This document shows, in pieces, positions 22,601 through 31,626 of a stretch of 31,626 nucleotides of DNA. The position numbers were made by a program, and so were the translations under genes. Position 1 is the stretch's first letter; each line of letters opens with the position of its first letter. The notes below the pieces were generated by a model. The model made no database searches and was not told where the DNA came from. It was given only the letters and a program-made list of their open reading frames with translations. Origin of the DNA: Azolla pinnata (taxonomy: Eukaryota > Streptophyta > Polypodiopsida > Salviniales > Salviniaceae); the NCBI GenBank assembly GCA_037176905.1, contig JBBBWG010000293.1:1-31626 (forward strand). The letters run 5' to 3'.

Positions 22601-25600
22601 ATTTTAATTGTTACCTCCTTTTGGGGGCTTTGCTGAATGTCAGGATCCTCTTCTAAATACCATTCTGTGCTGACAGGCTTCTCTTTACAAACGTAGGGGG
22701 TGAACGTAGATTTGCATCAATTGTGGCAAAACGCTTGGAGACATTAGGAGCTCTTACTCAAGGGGATCGCAGGTTTCACTTTTGTGCTGATCAATAATAC
22801 TGGATTTGGGCTATGTTTGTCTGAAACCTAGGCTCTTGGCTCTTGGACAGGGCTGGACCATCGTTGAGTGCATACAATTATGATAGTGTTTATGGAAAAA
22901 AAGCTCTTTCTGTGATGTACCGATCGATAATGGAGCAGGTCAATTTCTTTACAGGATAGCACTTGCGGTTCAAGTCACAATTTGCTAACCCTGCCATGTT
23001 TATGGTGAACAGTGTGATTCTCCTGTTGTACCTCCTGGCTGCGCAACAGATAGTGAATGGGTTCCCCGAGATTTTTTCAAGTTTGCAAGGGCGTCATTGC
23101 TGGCTGTAGGAATTATTAGAGATGCCACTGTTGGTATGAGAAAGAGACACAATTCTATTTATGTGGACTATGTACTGATGCTTTTCCAGTAAATCATGTT
23201 TACTGTACTTCCACCTTTTTTGCGGGTTTTGGTCTGTAATTTTGAGGAAGAGCAGGCATACATAAGTAACAAACACCTTAATAAGACATACTCAGACATA
23301 ATTTTGAGGAAGAGCAGGCATACACTTCATTTACCCTTTGTGTGGCAGAAGCTCAATGTCATACTCAGGCCTTTTATCTTTTATCTTGCTAACAAGGAAT
23401 GTATTAAAAATTAGTGTGCACACTGTTATTTTACACTCACTAGATGCTGAAACCATATTTGTTGCCTCTGCTTTAGATACTCTGCATTATTCTTGAAATT
23501 ACAGCTCTGTTTAATTTTCAGGCCATCAAGGTGATGATCCAGTGAAAGATTTTGAGAAACCCTCTGGACGAATCCCCGAATCTGATGCACATGATGTTGC
23601 GAGATTTTTAAATCGACTACTGGGATTGCCACCTGATATACAAAATCGGTATTATTCTTTACTGTTCGCTGTAAGTAGATGATACACATTATTAGGGGGA
23701 CTAGTAGCATGAGGACAATACTTTGACTCCTGCCCTTTAACAGTTTGCTGTACCTAGGCATTCATGCTGTATTCCTCTTTGATGCCCCAATCAGAAAATA
23801 TAGGCGAAGTGTTTTCCTTGATGTTGTTGGTATTCATCATGCTGCATGCTCCGTTTGAAATGTGTCTTTCAAACCAGTATATTCGTATTCGATATCACAC
23901 ATGGTTCTTTTCTTATTGGTCATATTATTTGCAGGAAATTCCTGTTTGGTAATGAAAGATATATGTTTACCCACTTTTTCCTTCTATTGATGTTTGCTTA
24001 TTCATTAATTGTAGCAGAATTCGAAATCATGATTGAATAGTGTCTTAATAATAGAGCCTATGACTGATAACTTGTTGTCTTATGAGCTGATTTTGCATAT
24101 TGCAGGCTGTTCGAGTATTTTGTTAGTATATTTGACGTCCTACTTATTGATGCTCGTAAAGATGGGCAATTTGATTGTGGAATCATTGATATCAAAGCTA
24201 ATTCTATAGAGCTACAGGGCACTCCGAAGGTTGACAACTAATGTTGTGAATACGCGTTTCTGTAGTTCCTAGTAAATAATATGAAAGATGTGCTGTTGTA
24301 TCACCGATATTTTTTTCCCAATTGCAGACTGTACATGTAGACCAGATGTCGGGGGCACAAACAACTCTCTTTGTCTTAAGAGTTGATCGTGGACTTGATT
24401 GGGAGGTAAGATCGTTATTCATGAATATTCCTGTTCATTACCTCATGTTGCTTATATGATGAAGTGATCAATATATATTGCATTCTTATTGCAGTTTCTT
24501 TTGTGTAGGCTGCTGCAAAAATTCTGGAGAAAAATGATGCTGAAAATAAGAACAATGGTTTTTATGAATCTAAAAGAAAATGGCTAGGAAGGGGACATTA
24601 TTTGCTAGCCATTGACTGGTACGTGTTTCAGGTTACCAGTAGCATCATGATTCATTCTGTGCTATCTGGACATTCTAAGTTCTATTAACTCATGTGTAGG
24701 CCCAAATCAGGACCTGGGGTTTTAAAAATCTTCAGGCCAGCTAGCGGAGAAGCACTAAGGTGTAAAATTTTACATACAATAGTTTTTAGATTGTCTTTTA
24801 TACATTTTCACATGACTATAGAGTTTGCAGAGCTCTGTGTAAGCTGTCTATTGTGCTGTAACCAGAGAGATGCCTGAAACTGAGCTTCTCAACAAATATT
24901 CAAAACTGGCATCATTGGAGACTGCTAAGGAAAGGTGGCAAGAAGAGTTTGATCTTACAGGGGAAGTGGTATGGAATACCTGAATATTGAATTTCTGTTT
25001 GAAGACATCATCTGTTATTTGAAGAACTTTGGGATGACTAATGCTTGTTTTTCATACCTTGAAGGCTAGTTCTGTGATCTCTATAATGTGGCATATACTT
25101 GTCTTGAAATCTAGTTGCATCCATGGCATCTTTTAATGTCTTTCCCTTGAATTTACCATGCATTTTCTCTCCAACACTGTATTCTCTTTCTCCCCAAGAT
25201 GCCAGCATTGGATACAATGCGAGAATGTTGCAGCCAAATAGTTAGATAATTCAACAGGGCAAAGAGATATAGTAAATCGTAGACATCATCTCACTAATCC
25301 TCTATTTAAAATAACCCATACGTGGTATGATGCGATGGATACATTTCCTTGTATGGCCTCAGGAATTCTGTAGATAGGTCACATACCCATGAAGACCATT
25401 CATTATACCTGGCATTTGCAAATGTCATTTGTCCTTTCCTTCCCCCATTGTGCATAGGAATTGACTTTGGGCCAAATTGCTAGATTTCTAGAAGACGTAA
25501 TCCAGACCTTTTAATAAAACCAGCATAGATTTTCTTTTGCTTTGAAGATGTAAGAACTTGTTTTTAAGTGGGGAAATAATCCCACATTCTGCTGGTTTAG

Positions 25601-26131
25601 AATTAAGTAACTATATTAGTCCTGAGCAAGTGATATATATTTTTACTGTAGTGTATGCATGGACCAAAGTGCAAAGTTGGTGCTGATTGTACAGTAGGTA
25701 GAAGAGTTCAGGAAATGTATATCTTGGGTGGGCTGATTCTCCCTGTTTGGGGAACAGTAGAAAAGGCCCTTTCAAAACAGGTATAAACTTTGAGTGTTAG
25801 TACAGCCAAATCCTATTTTAAGGGATGTGTACATTACTTTACAATGCTCTTTTGTGCAGGGTAGGGCAAGTCATAGAAGACTTAGAGTAGTATGGTTGGA
25901 AACATCTTCAGAAGGTCAGCGAATTGTCGGCTTGCATATTCCTAACCCGGCAGTGAATGCTGTAATATCGGGTACTGCACTTAGATTATTGTGGCATTTT
26001 GTCTGTCTGATCTATATGATGGTGTAGATTATTGAAGTTGGAAATTACTTCCTCATTTTTCAGGACTGTCATTACTCCAGACACAAGCTCCCTGCAGCGA
26101 GAGTGGAAACACTCGTGAGGAAACTTTGTAA
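13579..26131 (+). CDS. FGT1: Strawberry-notch/FORGETTER1-like helicase-related protein with PHD finger, 32 exons
   Basis: Nuclear chromatin regulator family; Arabidopsis FGT1 keeps nucleosome occupancy low at heat-memory genes. Exons: 13579-14079, 15623-15688, 15774-15947, 16174-16304, 16396-16472, 17045-17226, 17345-17422, 17511-17643, 18972-19032, 19126-19207, 19291-19422, 19516-19659, 19738-19837, 19917-20039, 20123-20193, 20307-20455, 20532-20625, 20898-20995, 21077-21212, 22475-22581, 22677-22772, 22851-22938, 23013-23133, 23522-23648, 24106-24229, 24328-24405, 24509-24618, 24700-24759, 24866-24968, 25652-25780, 25860-25971, 26064-26131. All junctions are GT-AG and in phase: 3855 nt, 1284 aa (about 1295 in Arabidopsis). 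Features: two CxxC pairs resembling LSD1 zinc fingers (from C24, and CANC to CPQC), Walker [12 protein letters not shown] (264-274), DECH (376-379, split by an intron), a PHD finger with C678, C681, C693, C696, H701, C704, C718 and C721, and helicase motif [10 protein letters not shown] (863-870). The start is uncertain: an upstream spliced N-terminus (ATG 13186) is possible. Confidence 0.95.
14080..15622 (+). other. Intron 1 of the SNO gene (1543 bases)
   Basis: Longest intron of the gene, GAG|GTAACA to GAAG|GTTGC. AT-rich, no internal exon or transposon structure recognised. Confidence 0.8.
17644..18971 (+). other. Intron 8 of the SNO gene (1328 bases)
   Basis: Interrupts the conserved FLGAL block of the SNO domain. 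Contains stretches of somewhat higher complexity, but I found no open reading frame with protein-like composition and no terminal repeats. Confidence 0.75.
21213..22474 (+). other. Intron 19 of the SNO gene (1262 bases)
   Basis: Separates the [15 protein letters not shown] block from the [15 protein letters not shown] block, which are adjacent in relatives. No coding content seen inside. Confidence 0.75.
23238..23324. repeat. Short direct duplication in SNO intron 23
   Basis: The 25-base sequence beginning AATTTTGAGGAAGAGCAGGC at 23238-23262 is repeated exactly at 23300-23324, a period of 62 bases. It lies within the intron between exons 23133 and 23522. Confidence 0.85.
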
Positions 26132-27270
26132 ACTAGAACTTCCGTCTCCTTTCACCAAATTATTATACATGTATACATACAATATAGCTGAGCCTTGTAA
26201 AATGCAGTGTGCAGGAAGGAAAATTTTTCTATCAACTGGGTTGGCACGGATCGCCAAATCTTCTTTCTGTAAGGAATGTGTGAACACGTCTATGCTGTAT
26301 CAACTCCTAACATCCAAAATCACTTCACATATTTGTTTTGTTTCACAGATGTTTCCTTGGAACTGTAACAAACCGATTTTGTAACAAGTATGAACATTCA
26401 AACCATATCCCAGTGCTCTGTGCGTGTCGCTTTCTAGTCATTTCTGTGACAACATTAGCTTGGTGATGGAAAGACGGATTGAAGGTGAGTTTGTTGAGAC
26501 TTTATGGAGGGTTTAAAGCCACAGTTTACGGGCAGAGAGCTACCCAGAAAATCTCAAGCCTATCACACAACAACCGATTCTTACGGTATCAATTGTGTGC
26601 CTTTCTTTCAAATATGTTGCATCATCATACTTTTTATTGCATTTACAGTGCAACTATACTTCCGTGGTCCAAGAACTGCCCATCATCAATGAGCTTCCAG
26701 TAAGTAATTGTGCGATTGTTTGGTACCTGATGCATCATCAACAAATACTGACTGGCACACATTTGTTCTGATCCTTGGCAGTCTGTGCTTGATGCATGCA
26801 TTCTTACATCATATATACATCCGATGCGGATGGTTAAGATTTGTCAGGAACAGAGGAGATTTGTGTTAATCACCCTTCAAATCTGACCCTCGAAGGTTGG
26901 CAACAGATCAAACATGTGGAGCGCAAATACTCTGAGGGAAAAAGATGCTCCCCGAAGAAAAACCCTAATTCCAGGTCCTGGAATCCAACAAGATAAGGGA
27001 ACCCTACCAATCCTAGATAGATATCTATTTCATGTTTGAGTGGCATGATCTTCGAGAGGAAACTGCTCAAGGAAAGGAAACCCTAATTCTAGATATTGAA
27101 TTGAAACACTATAGTGTGGAGAGAGAGCACACGACGCAGTGCAAGAAACCCAAGAGCAAAGGAGAAGGAAACACACAGAAGATCAGAAGATCGAATGCGA
27201 GCTGAATCTTTTGCCTGTACATACAAATGTTGGGAAGATTACAGACGCAGAAGCGCAGGAAAAATGTGTG

Positions 27271-27305
<35 letters not shown>
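26132..27305. other. Convergent spacer between the SNO gene and the small membrane-protein gene
   Basis: Holds the 3' UTRs of both converging genes. I see no exon. Two plant telo-box words (AAACCCTAA) occur at 26960-26968 and 27078-27086. A CAT microsatellite occupies 27271-27309. Confidence 0.6.

Positions 27306-27309
<4 letters not shown>
27271..27309. repeat. (CAT)13 microsatellite overlapping the stop codon of the small gene
   Basis: Thirteen perfect CAT triplets. On the minus strand they read (ATG)n, and in the frame of the neighbouring gene they give 12 consecutive TGA codons from 27308 down to 27273. Confidence 0.95.
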
Positions 27310-27310
<1 letters not shown>

Positions 27311-27710
27311 TGACAGCAAAGATGGGAATGTCAGAGAAATCCGCGAAATTGACCACAAGATAGATGTATCCGCCGGCGAAGAGGAAGAGCGCGGCCAAGA
27401 GGACGGAGAACCAGACGGTGCCGCCGAACAGCTTCCCTAAGGCGGCCTCAGATCGCTCGACGAAGTTCCCCGCCCGCTCCGTTGCTTCCTCTCCGTCGTT
27501 GTCTATCTTGGCGGAGATCCGTGGCTTCGCCTCGGGGCGGATGGATCGGAGGGGGAGGACGGACTGAAGCGGCGGCGGCGAAGAAGAAGAAGGGGGTCTG
27601 TCAGAGAACAGAGGGGAGCAGCGTGGAGCGATGGCGATGGAGTTGCCAGAGAACAGAGGAAGGGGAAGAAAGGGCCTCACAGCAGAAGCCATCGCCATCG
27701 CCATCGCCAT
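27306..27710 (-). CDS. Small, probably plastid-targeted single-pass membrane protein of unknown function
   Basis: 134 codons from the ATG at 27710-27708. The start region has four ATGs spaced six bases apart (27710, 27704, 27698, 27692), giving alternating Met-Ala; the first is taken. The first 65 or so residues are rich in Ser, Pro and Arg, with almost no acidic residues, as in chloroplast transit peptides. An acidic and basic segment follows (ISAKIDNDGEEATERAGNF), then one clear membrane span of about 22 residues (TVWFSVLLAALFLFAGGYIY) and a short tail VVNFADFSDIPIFAVR. I do not recognise the family. The composition suggests a thylakoid or envelope protein with its N-terminal domain on one side. 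No intron is needed. It converges with the SNO gene. Confidence 0.7.
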
Positions 27711-27861
27711 GGCCAAGCAAGAAGGAGAAGAAGAAGATAGACAGACAATTCACTTCCAAGTTTTGCCTTAATCTCAGAAATACCCCTCCAATCTTCTCCA
27801 TCAAAATGCCAGGTCTGGGATCAGATCAGATGCTTGCTTGCAGAGATCAATGCAAATTCTC

Positions 27862-27970
27862 GATTTAGGATTTAGATTTAGAGTTTAGGGTTTAGGGTTT
27901 AGGGTTTAGGGTTTAGGGTTTAGGGTTTTGGGTTTAGGGTCTTGAAGGTGTTGGGGTTTAGGGTTTAGGG
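27862..27970 (+). repeat. Interstitial plant telomere-type repeat (TTTAGGG)n
   Basis: Six perfect consecutive TTTAGGG units at 27884-27925, flanked by degenerate units (TTTAGGA, TTTAGAT, TTTTGGG) and followed by further perfect units at 27932-27938 and 27957-27970. It is about 150-260 bases upstream of the small gene's ATG. Read on that gene's strand it is AAACCCTAA, the plant telo-box, so it may act as a promoter element. It is too short and too embedded to be a chromosome end. Confidence 0.9.
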
Positions 27971-30030
27971 AACGATGGCATCCGTGTATTTGTATGTATA
28001 CGTGCAAAAGAGCTTTGTTTTGATCGCGTCCGTTTGGTGCCTTGCGATCAGTCGGGAAGGCACCGCAAACGCAAACAGACGGCGCGAACAAAAGATGCGA
28101 GCAGCTGCTTCTTCTTCGGGTGTGTTATTGCTGCTGCTACCAGAAGGGGCAGTCGGAAGCAACATGCAAAGCGACGGAAGATGCAGATCGGCGTATTAGT
28201 TCGCGGTACTCTTCGAAGGAAGTAGTTGGCGATAATTGCTCGTCGCACATGCTTACGCATTCATTGCTCGGTATCTCTTAATTGCAAGACGAAGCCTATA
28301 CAAATGAAGCCGGTTGAGTTCTGTATATTGTTTTCTCGACGACTCGAATACTTATGGTACGGTCACTGCCTCTATCTGATATTTCTCCTAATTCTCTCCT
28401 CGATTTGGTGACAGAAGGGGCTTTGTTGCTTAGAGATGGTTGGCAACAGTTCTATGCATCATCATAGAAAAATCTTTTTAAGGACCATATCTTCAGACTC
28501 ATGCAACACGCACTTTTGCGCGATTTTTTCATATGGTATGCAACGATTGAGATGAACAGTTGCCACCACTCAAAGCTATGGTCGAAGAAGTGTCCCGAGT
28601 CACAGGTTCAACCCTGGCCCACTTGATGCTATTACAACCGCTAGAGTGATCGCTAGATGGTGTGATAAGAGCAATTCAAGAAGGATCTCACAACCGAACG
28701 CTATCACATCGGGCTCTCGTAATCGCCCATCTTACCTCATTGCCACCAACCATGAAAGGAAATCTTATTATATGCCGCATCGCAAACCTTGGCGGAGAGA
28801 GGTGTGATGCTGAAAACCTTAGAAATGGACACAAAGCTTCGGAAAATGACCAAACTCATCTCAAATCCCTTTGCATCGGCATGCCCATGCTCGGAATGAG
28901 CAAGTTGAGGGGTCAGCAATATCATCCAACGATAATGTATATATTCCTGCCAAGTTGCAGGTCCATTATGCATCAATCAATCATTCTTGCAAGTTGCGGC
29001 AAATGCCACACACTTAATACATTCTGCACCATCCAAAAGGGACCATTAAGAGAGAATTCCGGGATTAAGAGTTCCGATCGATTCTTTCAATCCCGATGAC
29101 AGGAAAGTGGATGCCTTTTCTGTTCAAGAGTTTGTGACATTTGAGGGCTTTTCTGTTGACAGTTTGAATCAGAAAGCCGAGGTAGAAAGAAACCAAAACC
29201 ATATCTTCCATTGACAACAAACCCTAGGCAAAGATGACCATTTCCAATGGAAACCCTAATTTTTTCTGTATCTTCCCCTGCCCACCTCGAAAATTGCCAT
29301 CCCATATCGAATTTCTTGTGCCCAAAAGCAGTAAGAAATTCCATCCACAAAGCACCTCAAAACCACCAATCATTGAGTTTCTTATATGAATTTCACAGAG
29401 CAAAGCACAGCATATTCAAGAAAGAAAAGGACTCACACTTTGAAAAAGTATATTGCAGATAACATCTGGGATTATCCCATAAAGTTGGATAGAGGTTTCT
29501 GAGATTACCATGAACCTCTTCCAACTTTCTTAGCCAAACAAAGCACACACACACACAGACATGTACATATTCACCATCTTCCAAGGCATGAAAATAGCTG
29601 CTAATGTGCTCACCATCACCATGCTGCCTCCCACACCATTAACATTTCCATCATGGTACAGTGTCCTTGTAACTAAAAAACAATCTCAATTTTTTTGCTA
29701 TTTATTCAAGTAGGTTCAGACAGTAGAGTAGCCGTCGTCATAGTATGTAGTATTCCCTATTTTATGCTTTTGCTCCATGAGATATATATTTCTTATACCT
29801 CGGAATGTACATATGCATGCATGCATAACCAGGTCTGTGTACATCTCTTATATATTCGTTGTCTATATCCACATCTACATATTCTTTCAGTATTTCATTC
29901 ACATTATCTACATGTAAGTTATATTCGTATAAATTATGAGAGTGTATATCTAGAATAAATATTTATATGTAGTTAAATAGGCAGAAATCGGCATTCATGA
30001 TAGGGCAATTTGTGAGCTTGGTATGTATCA
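27971..30030. other. Spacer between the small gene's upstream region and the F-box gene 3' end
   Basis: About 2 kb. Several short open frames exist on both strands, but none has protein-like composition or family resemblance. It includes another telo-box word AAACCCTAA at 29251-29259, an AC dinucleotide tract near 29543-29556, and a B-box-like GGTTCAACCC at 28605-28614 in a small hairpin (CAGG/CCTG). The right end should be the 3' UTR of the F-box gene. An unrecognised non-coding RNA or small gene cannot be excluded. Confidence 0.5.
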
Positions 30031-31406
30031 TCAACGCACCTTCCGTGCTTCGACCACACATGGGCAATGCACCGAAGTGAGGTTAAGGCAGCCGCTTATG
30101 ATTAAAGAATGTCTCTCCGGACATGTATGGAGACCTGAGAATGCATCGCACACAGCTTGCACAGCCGGGCCCGAGAGGTGCGAACACATGCCAAGGTTCA
30201 AGGAAGCTAACCCATGGTATCCATCTCGGATCGCACGCAAGGAGAAGTAGCTTCGACTGCCCATGGTGATGGTTCCTTCCTTATTACTGTTGACACTCCT
30301 AGGGCTTGTGCTCAAACCACTGTTTGCACTGCTGCCACTGCTGCTATTGCAGCTGCTACTGCTGCTAGAGCAGCTCTTGTTACTGTAACTCCTCCAGGAC
30401 CACCTCCTTTTCGGATCACCACTGTTTGGTTGCCTATACTTGCTACTGTTGGCAAGTGCATACATCGCCACATCCGTAATCCTAAAACAATTGTAGAGCC
30501 CCAGCACACGCAATCGATGACATTTGTCAGCCAACGCAATCACGCTTCGGTCTGAGACACACGAAAAAAAGAGACATCGATGAGATGATCGAACAAAGAG
30601 ACGAGCCGAGGAATCTTCATGGAAAAGTATTCTGTCGAGGTTCTTGCCAAAGTTTCTTGGAAAAGCTCAAGAATGTATGCTGTAAAGATATGCCAAATAA
30701 TGTTGAAATATATTTTACGTTGCAACTCAGGATGTTCATGTACCTGTAATGTTGACGCAACCACAAAGATCGATATTCCGGATATCAGAACACCATGATG
30801 CAAGACCGACGACCCCAGTGTCAGTTATCCTCTCACACCATCCTAAGTTCAGTACCTGAAGTGCTACACAATTTTTTGCAAGGGCCTGCATTGGAAGCAT
30901 AATACAATTTCATTGAGATAGATTCCCGAATCTCAGGTCCGGTAATGAAAGTATTTTTTACCATTGATTATATCACCAAGTTAAAAGAAAACTGAATATG
31001 AAAGCAAGGTAGGTAGCTAAACAGAGGATATTAAAATGATGATGTTAGGGATGGTACCAGTAGAGCTTGGTCGAGGCCAGCGTTGTTACAACCACAAAGA
31101 TTCAGGTTTTTCACATAGTTGCAATGCTCTGTTAGATAGATGAGTCCTTGCTCAGTGATCTTGGTGCATCCACTCAAGTTCAGTTTCTCCAAATTCGGGC
31201 ATCCGTGCGCTAATGCAACCAGAGACTCATTGGTGATCTTGGTCCCCTTTGAGAGGTCCACATCTCGGAGATCATGGCAATGAACAGCAAGGGCTTGCAC
31301 AGCTTCATCAGTCAAATAGGAACGGTTGCTCCACAAATGGCAAACTTGTAACCGGCTAAACTTTGGGGCCACCGATTTCACGAGCTTGCTAATTCCCTCA
31401 TTACAC
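30031..31406 (-). CDS. SKP2A: SKP2A-like F-box/leucine-rich repeat protein, three 3' exons (5' end beyond right edge)
   Basis: Substrate-recognition subunit of an SCF ubiquitin ligase; Arabidopsis SKP2A binds auxin and targets the cell-cycle factors E2FC and DPB. Exons in coding order: 31058-31406, 30744-30885, 30031-30551, stop TGA at 30033-30031. The first begins in phase with one base (completing a Trp codon in relatives), so at least one exon with the F-box is outside the window. Visible are cysteine-type LRRs: LRDVDLSKGTKITNESLVAL, LEKLNLSGCTKITEQGL, LQVLNLGWCERITDTGV, IRNIDLCGCVNITDRSV, LRVLGLYNCFRITDVAM and LASLNLGMCSHLSGPAV. The tail VQAVCDAF, LHTCPERHSL, SGCLNLTSVHC is diagnostic of SKP2A/B. 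It carries a Ser-rich insertion of roughly 50 residues between the fifth and sixth listed repeats, where Arabidopsis has a short basic linker. About 336 residues lie in the window. Confidence 0.93.
30328..30390. repeat. Degenerate GCT/ACT triplet repeat coding for the Ser-rich insertion
   Basis: Imperfect GCTGCT/ACTGCT triplets on the plus strand read as AGC/AGT Ser codons on the minus strand, giving a run of about six Ser followed by Asn/Ser/Gly within the F-box protein. Confidence 0.75.
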
Positions 31407-31626
31407 CTATATTACAAAAAGGAGTTAGAACACACTGACATCAATTCTACTTAACTGCCTATTTACCAATATTAAACGTCAGAGCACGTTGAATTCTGAG
31501 CTTTTAATACCCCTAAATTCTAAACCCTATTACTTTGACAAGGTATTCAATCTGTAAGAAAGCTTATGACAGTAAAGTCAACATCCTTAGATTAGATGTA
31601 CAAATTGCTAGATTTTCCATCTACAA
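31407..31626 (-). other. Intron of the SKP2A-like gene, cut by the right edge
   Basis: The acceptor is at 31408-31407 (TATAG|G on the minus strand). No upstream exon resembling the F-box region is found in the remaining 220 bases, so the intron runs out of the window. Confidence 0.8.

Noticed and set aside
2991..27310. Direct repeats in the window read as a CRISPR array
   Set aside because: The repeats are simple triplets or contiguous tandem units without unique spacers, and the DNA is eukaryotic.
27862..27970. Chromosome end (true telomere)
   Set aside because: Only a handful of perfect units, degenerate edges and ordinary gene sequence on both sides.
28605..28614. B-box-like GGTTCAACCC
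   Set aside because: The flanking stem pairs only four bases around a six-base loop, and no tRNA arms are present.
28662..29350. Overlapping short frames on both strands (up to 145 codons)
   Set aside because: No protein-like composition, no family resemblance, no supporting splice sites; probably spacer.

Overview
This is nuclear DNA of a land plant. Every recognisable gene is of plant type: a giant PLS-type pentatricopeptide repeat (PPR) protein, mevalonate diphosphate decarboxylase, a FORGETTER1/Strawberry-notch (SNO) protein, a plant-type L-gulonolactone oxidase and an SKP2A-like F-box/LRR protein. Introns are numerous and use GT-AG borders, and there is a (TTTAGGG)n plant telomere-type block. 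The PPR style (long PLS array, single exon, triplets of 'LKAC', 'VDMYAKCG' and 'VSWTAL' type) reminds me of seedless vascular plants, particularly ferns. That placement is an inference from style only. I see no bacterial, viral or organellar genes.

Layout. 1-528 (-): 5' part of an L-gulonolactone oxidase-like gene, cut by the left edge. 529-2112: spacer with short tandem repeats and a possible SINE fragment. 2113-5604 (-): intronless PPR gene with about 31 motifs and a truncated E domain. 5605-6954: spacer. 6955-11792 (-): mevalonate diphosphate decarboxylase, 10 exons, 415 aa, complete. 11793-13578: head-to-head promoter region with a W-box-rich microsatellite, a second minisatellite and an old tandem duplication. 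13579-26131 (+): SNO/FORGETTER1-like gene, 32 exons, about 1284 aa, complete, with an ambiguous N-terminus. 26132-27305: spacer. 27306-27710 (-): a small, probably plastid-targeted one-helix membrane protein whose stop codon lies inside a microsatellite. 27862-27970: telomere-type repeats just upstream of it. 27971-30030: spacer. 30031-31406 (-): the three 3' exons of an SKP2A-like F-box/LRR gene; its F-box exons lie beyond the right edge.

The genes do not form a pathway. They are neighbouring housekeeping genes: isoprenoid synthesis, chromatin/stress memory, organelle RNA processing, ascorbate-type oxidation and cell-cycle proteolysis. The intron-exon models of the decarboxylase and SNO genes were worked out by hand. 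All exon lengths and phases close without a stop, and total lengths match the families. No previously undescribed multi-gene system is evident. The most unusual feature is how often tri- and hexanucleotide repeats run into coding sequence: a signal-peptide core, a poly-Asp tract, an Asp-Gly loop, a Ser tract, and a stop codon repeated 12 times in frame.
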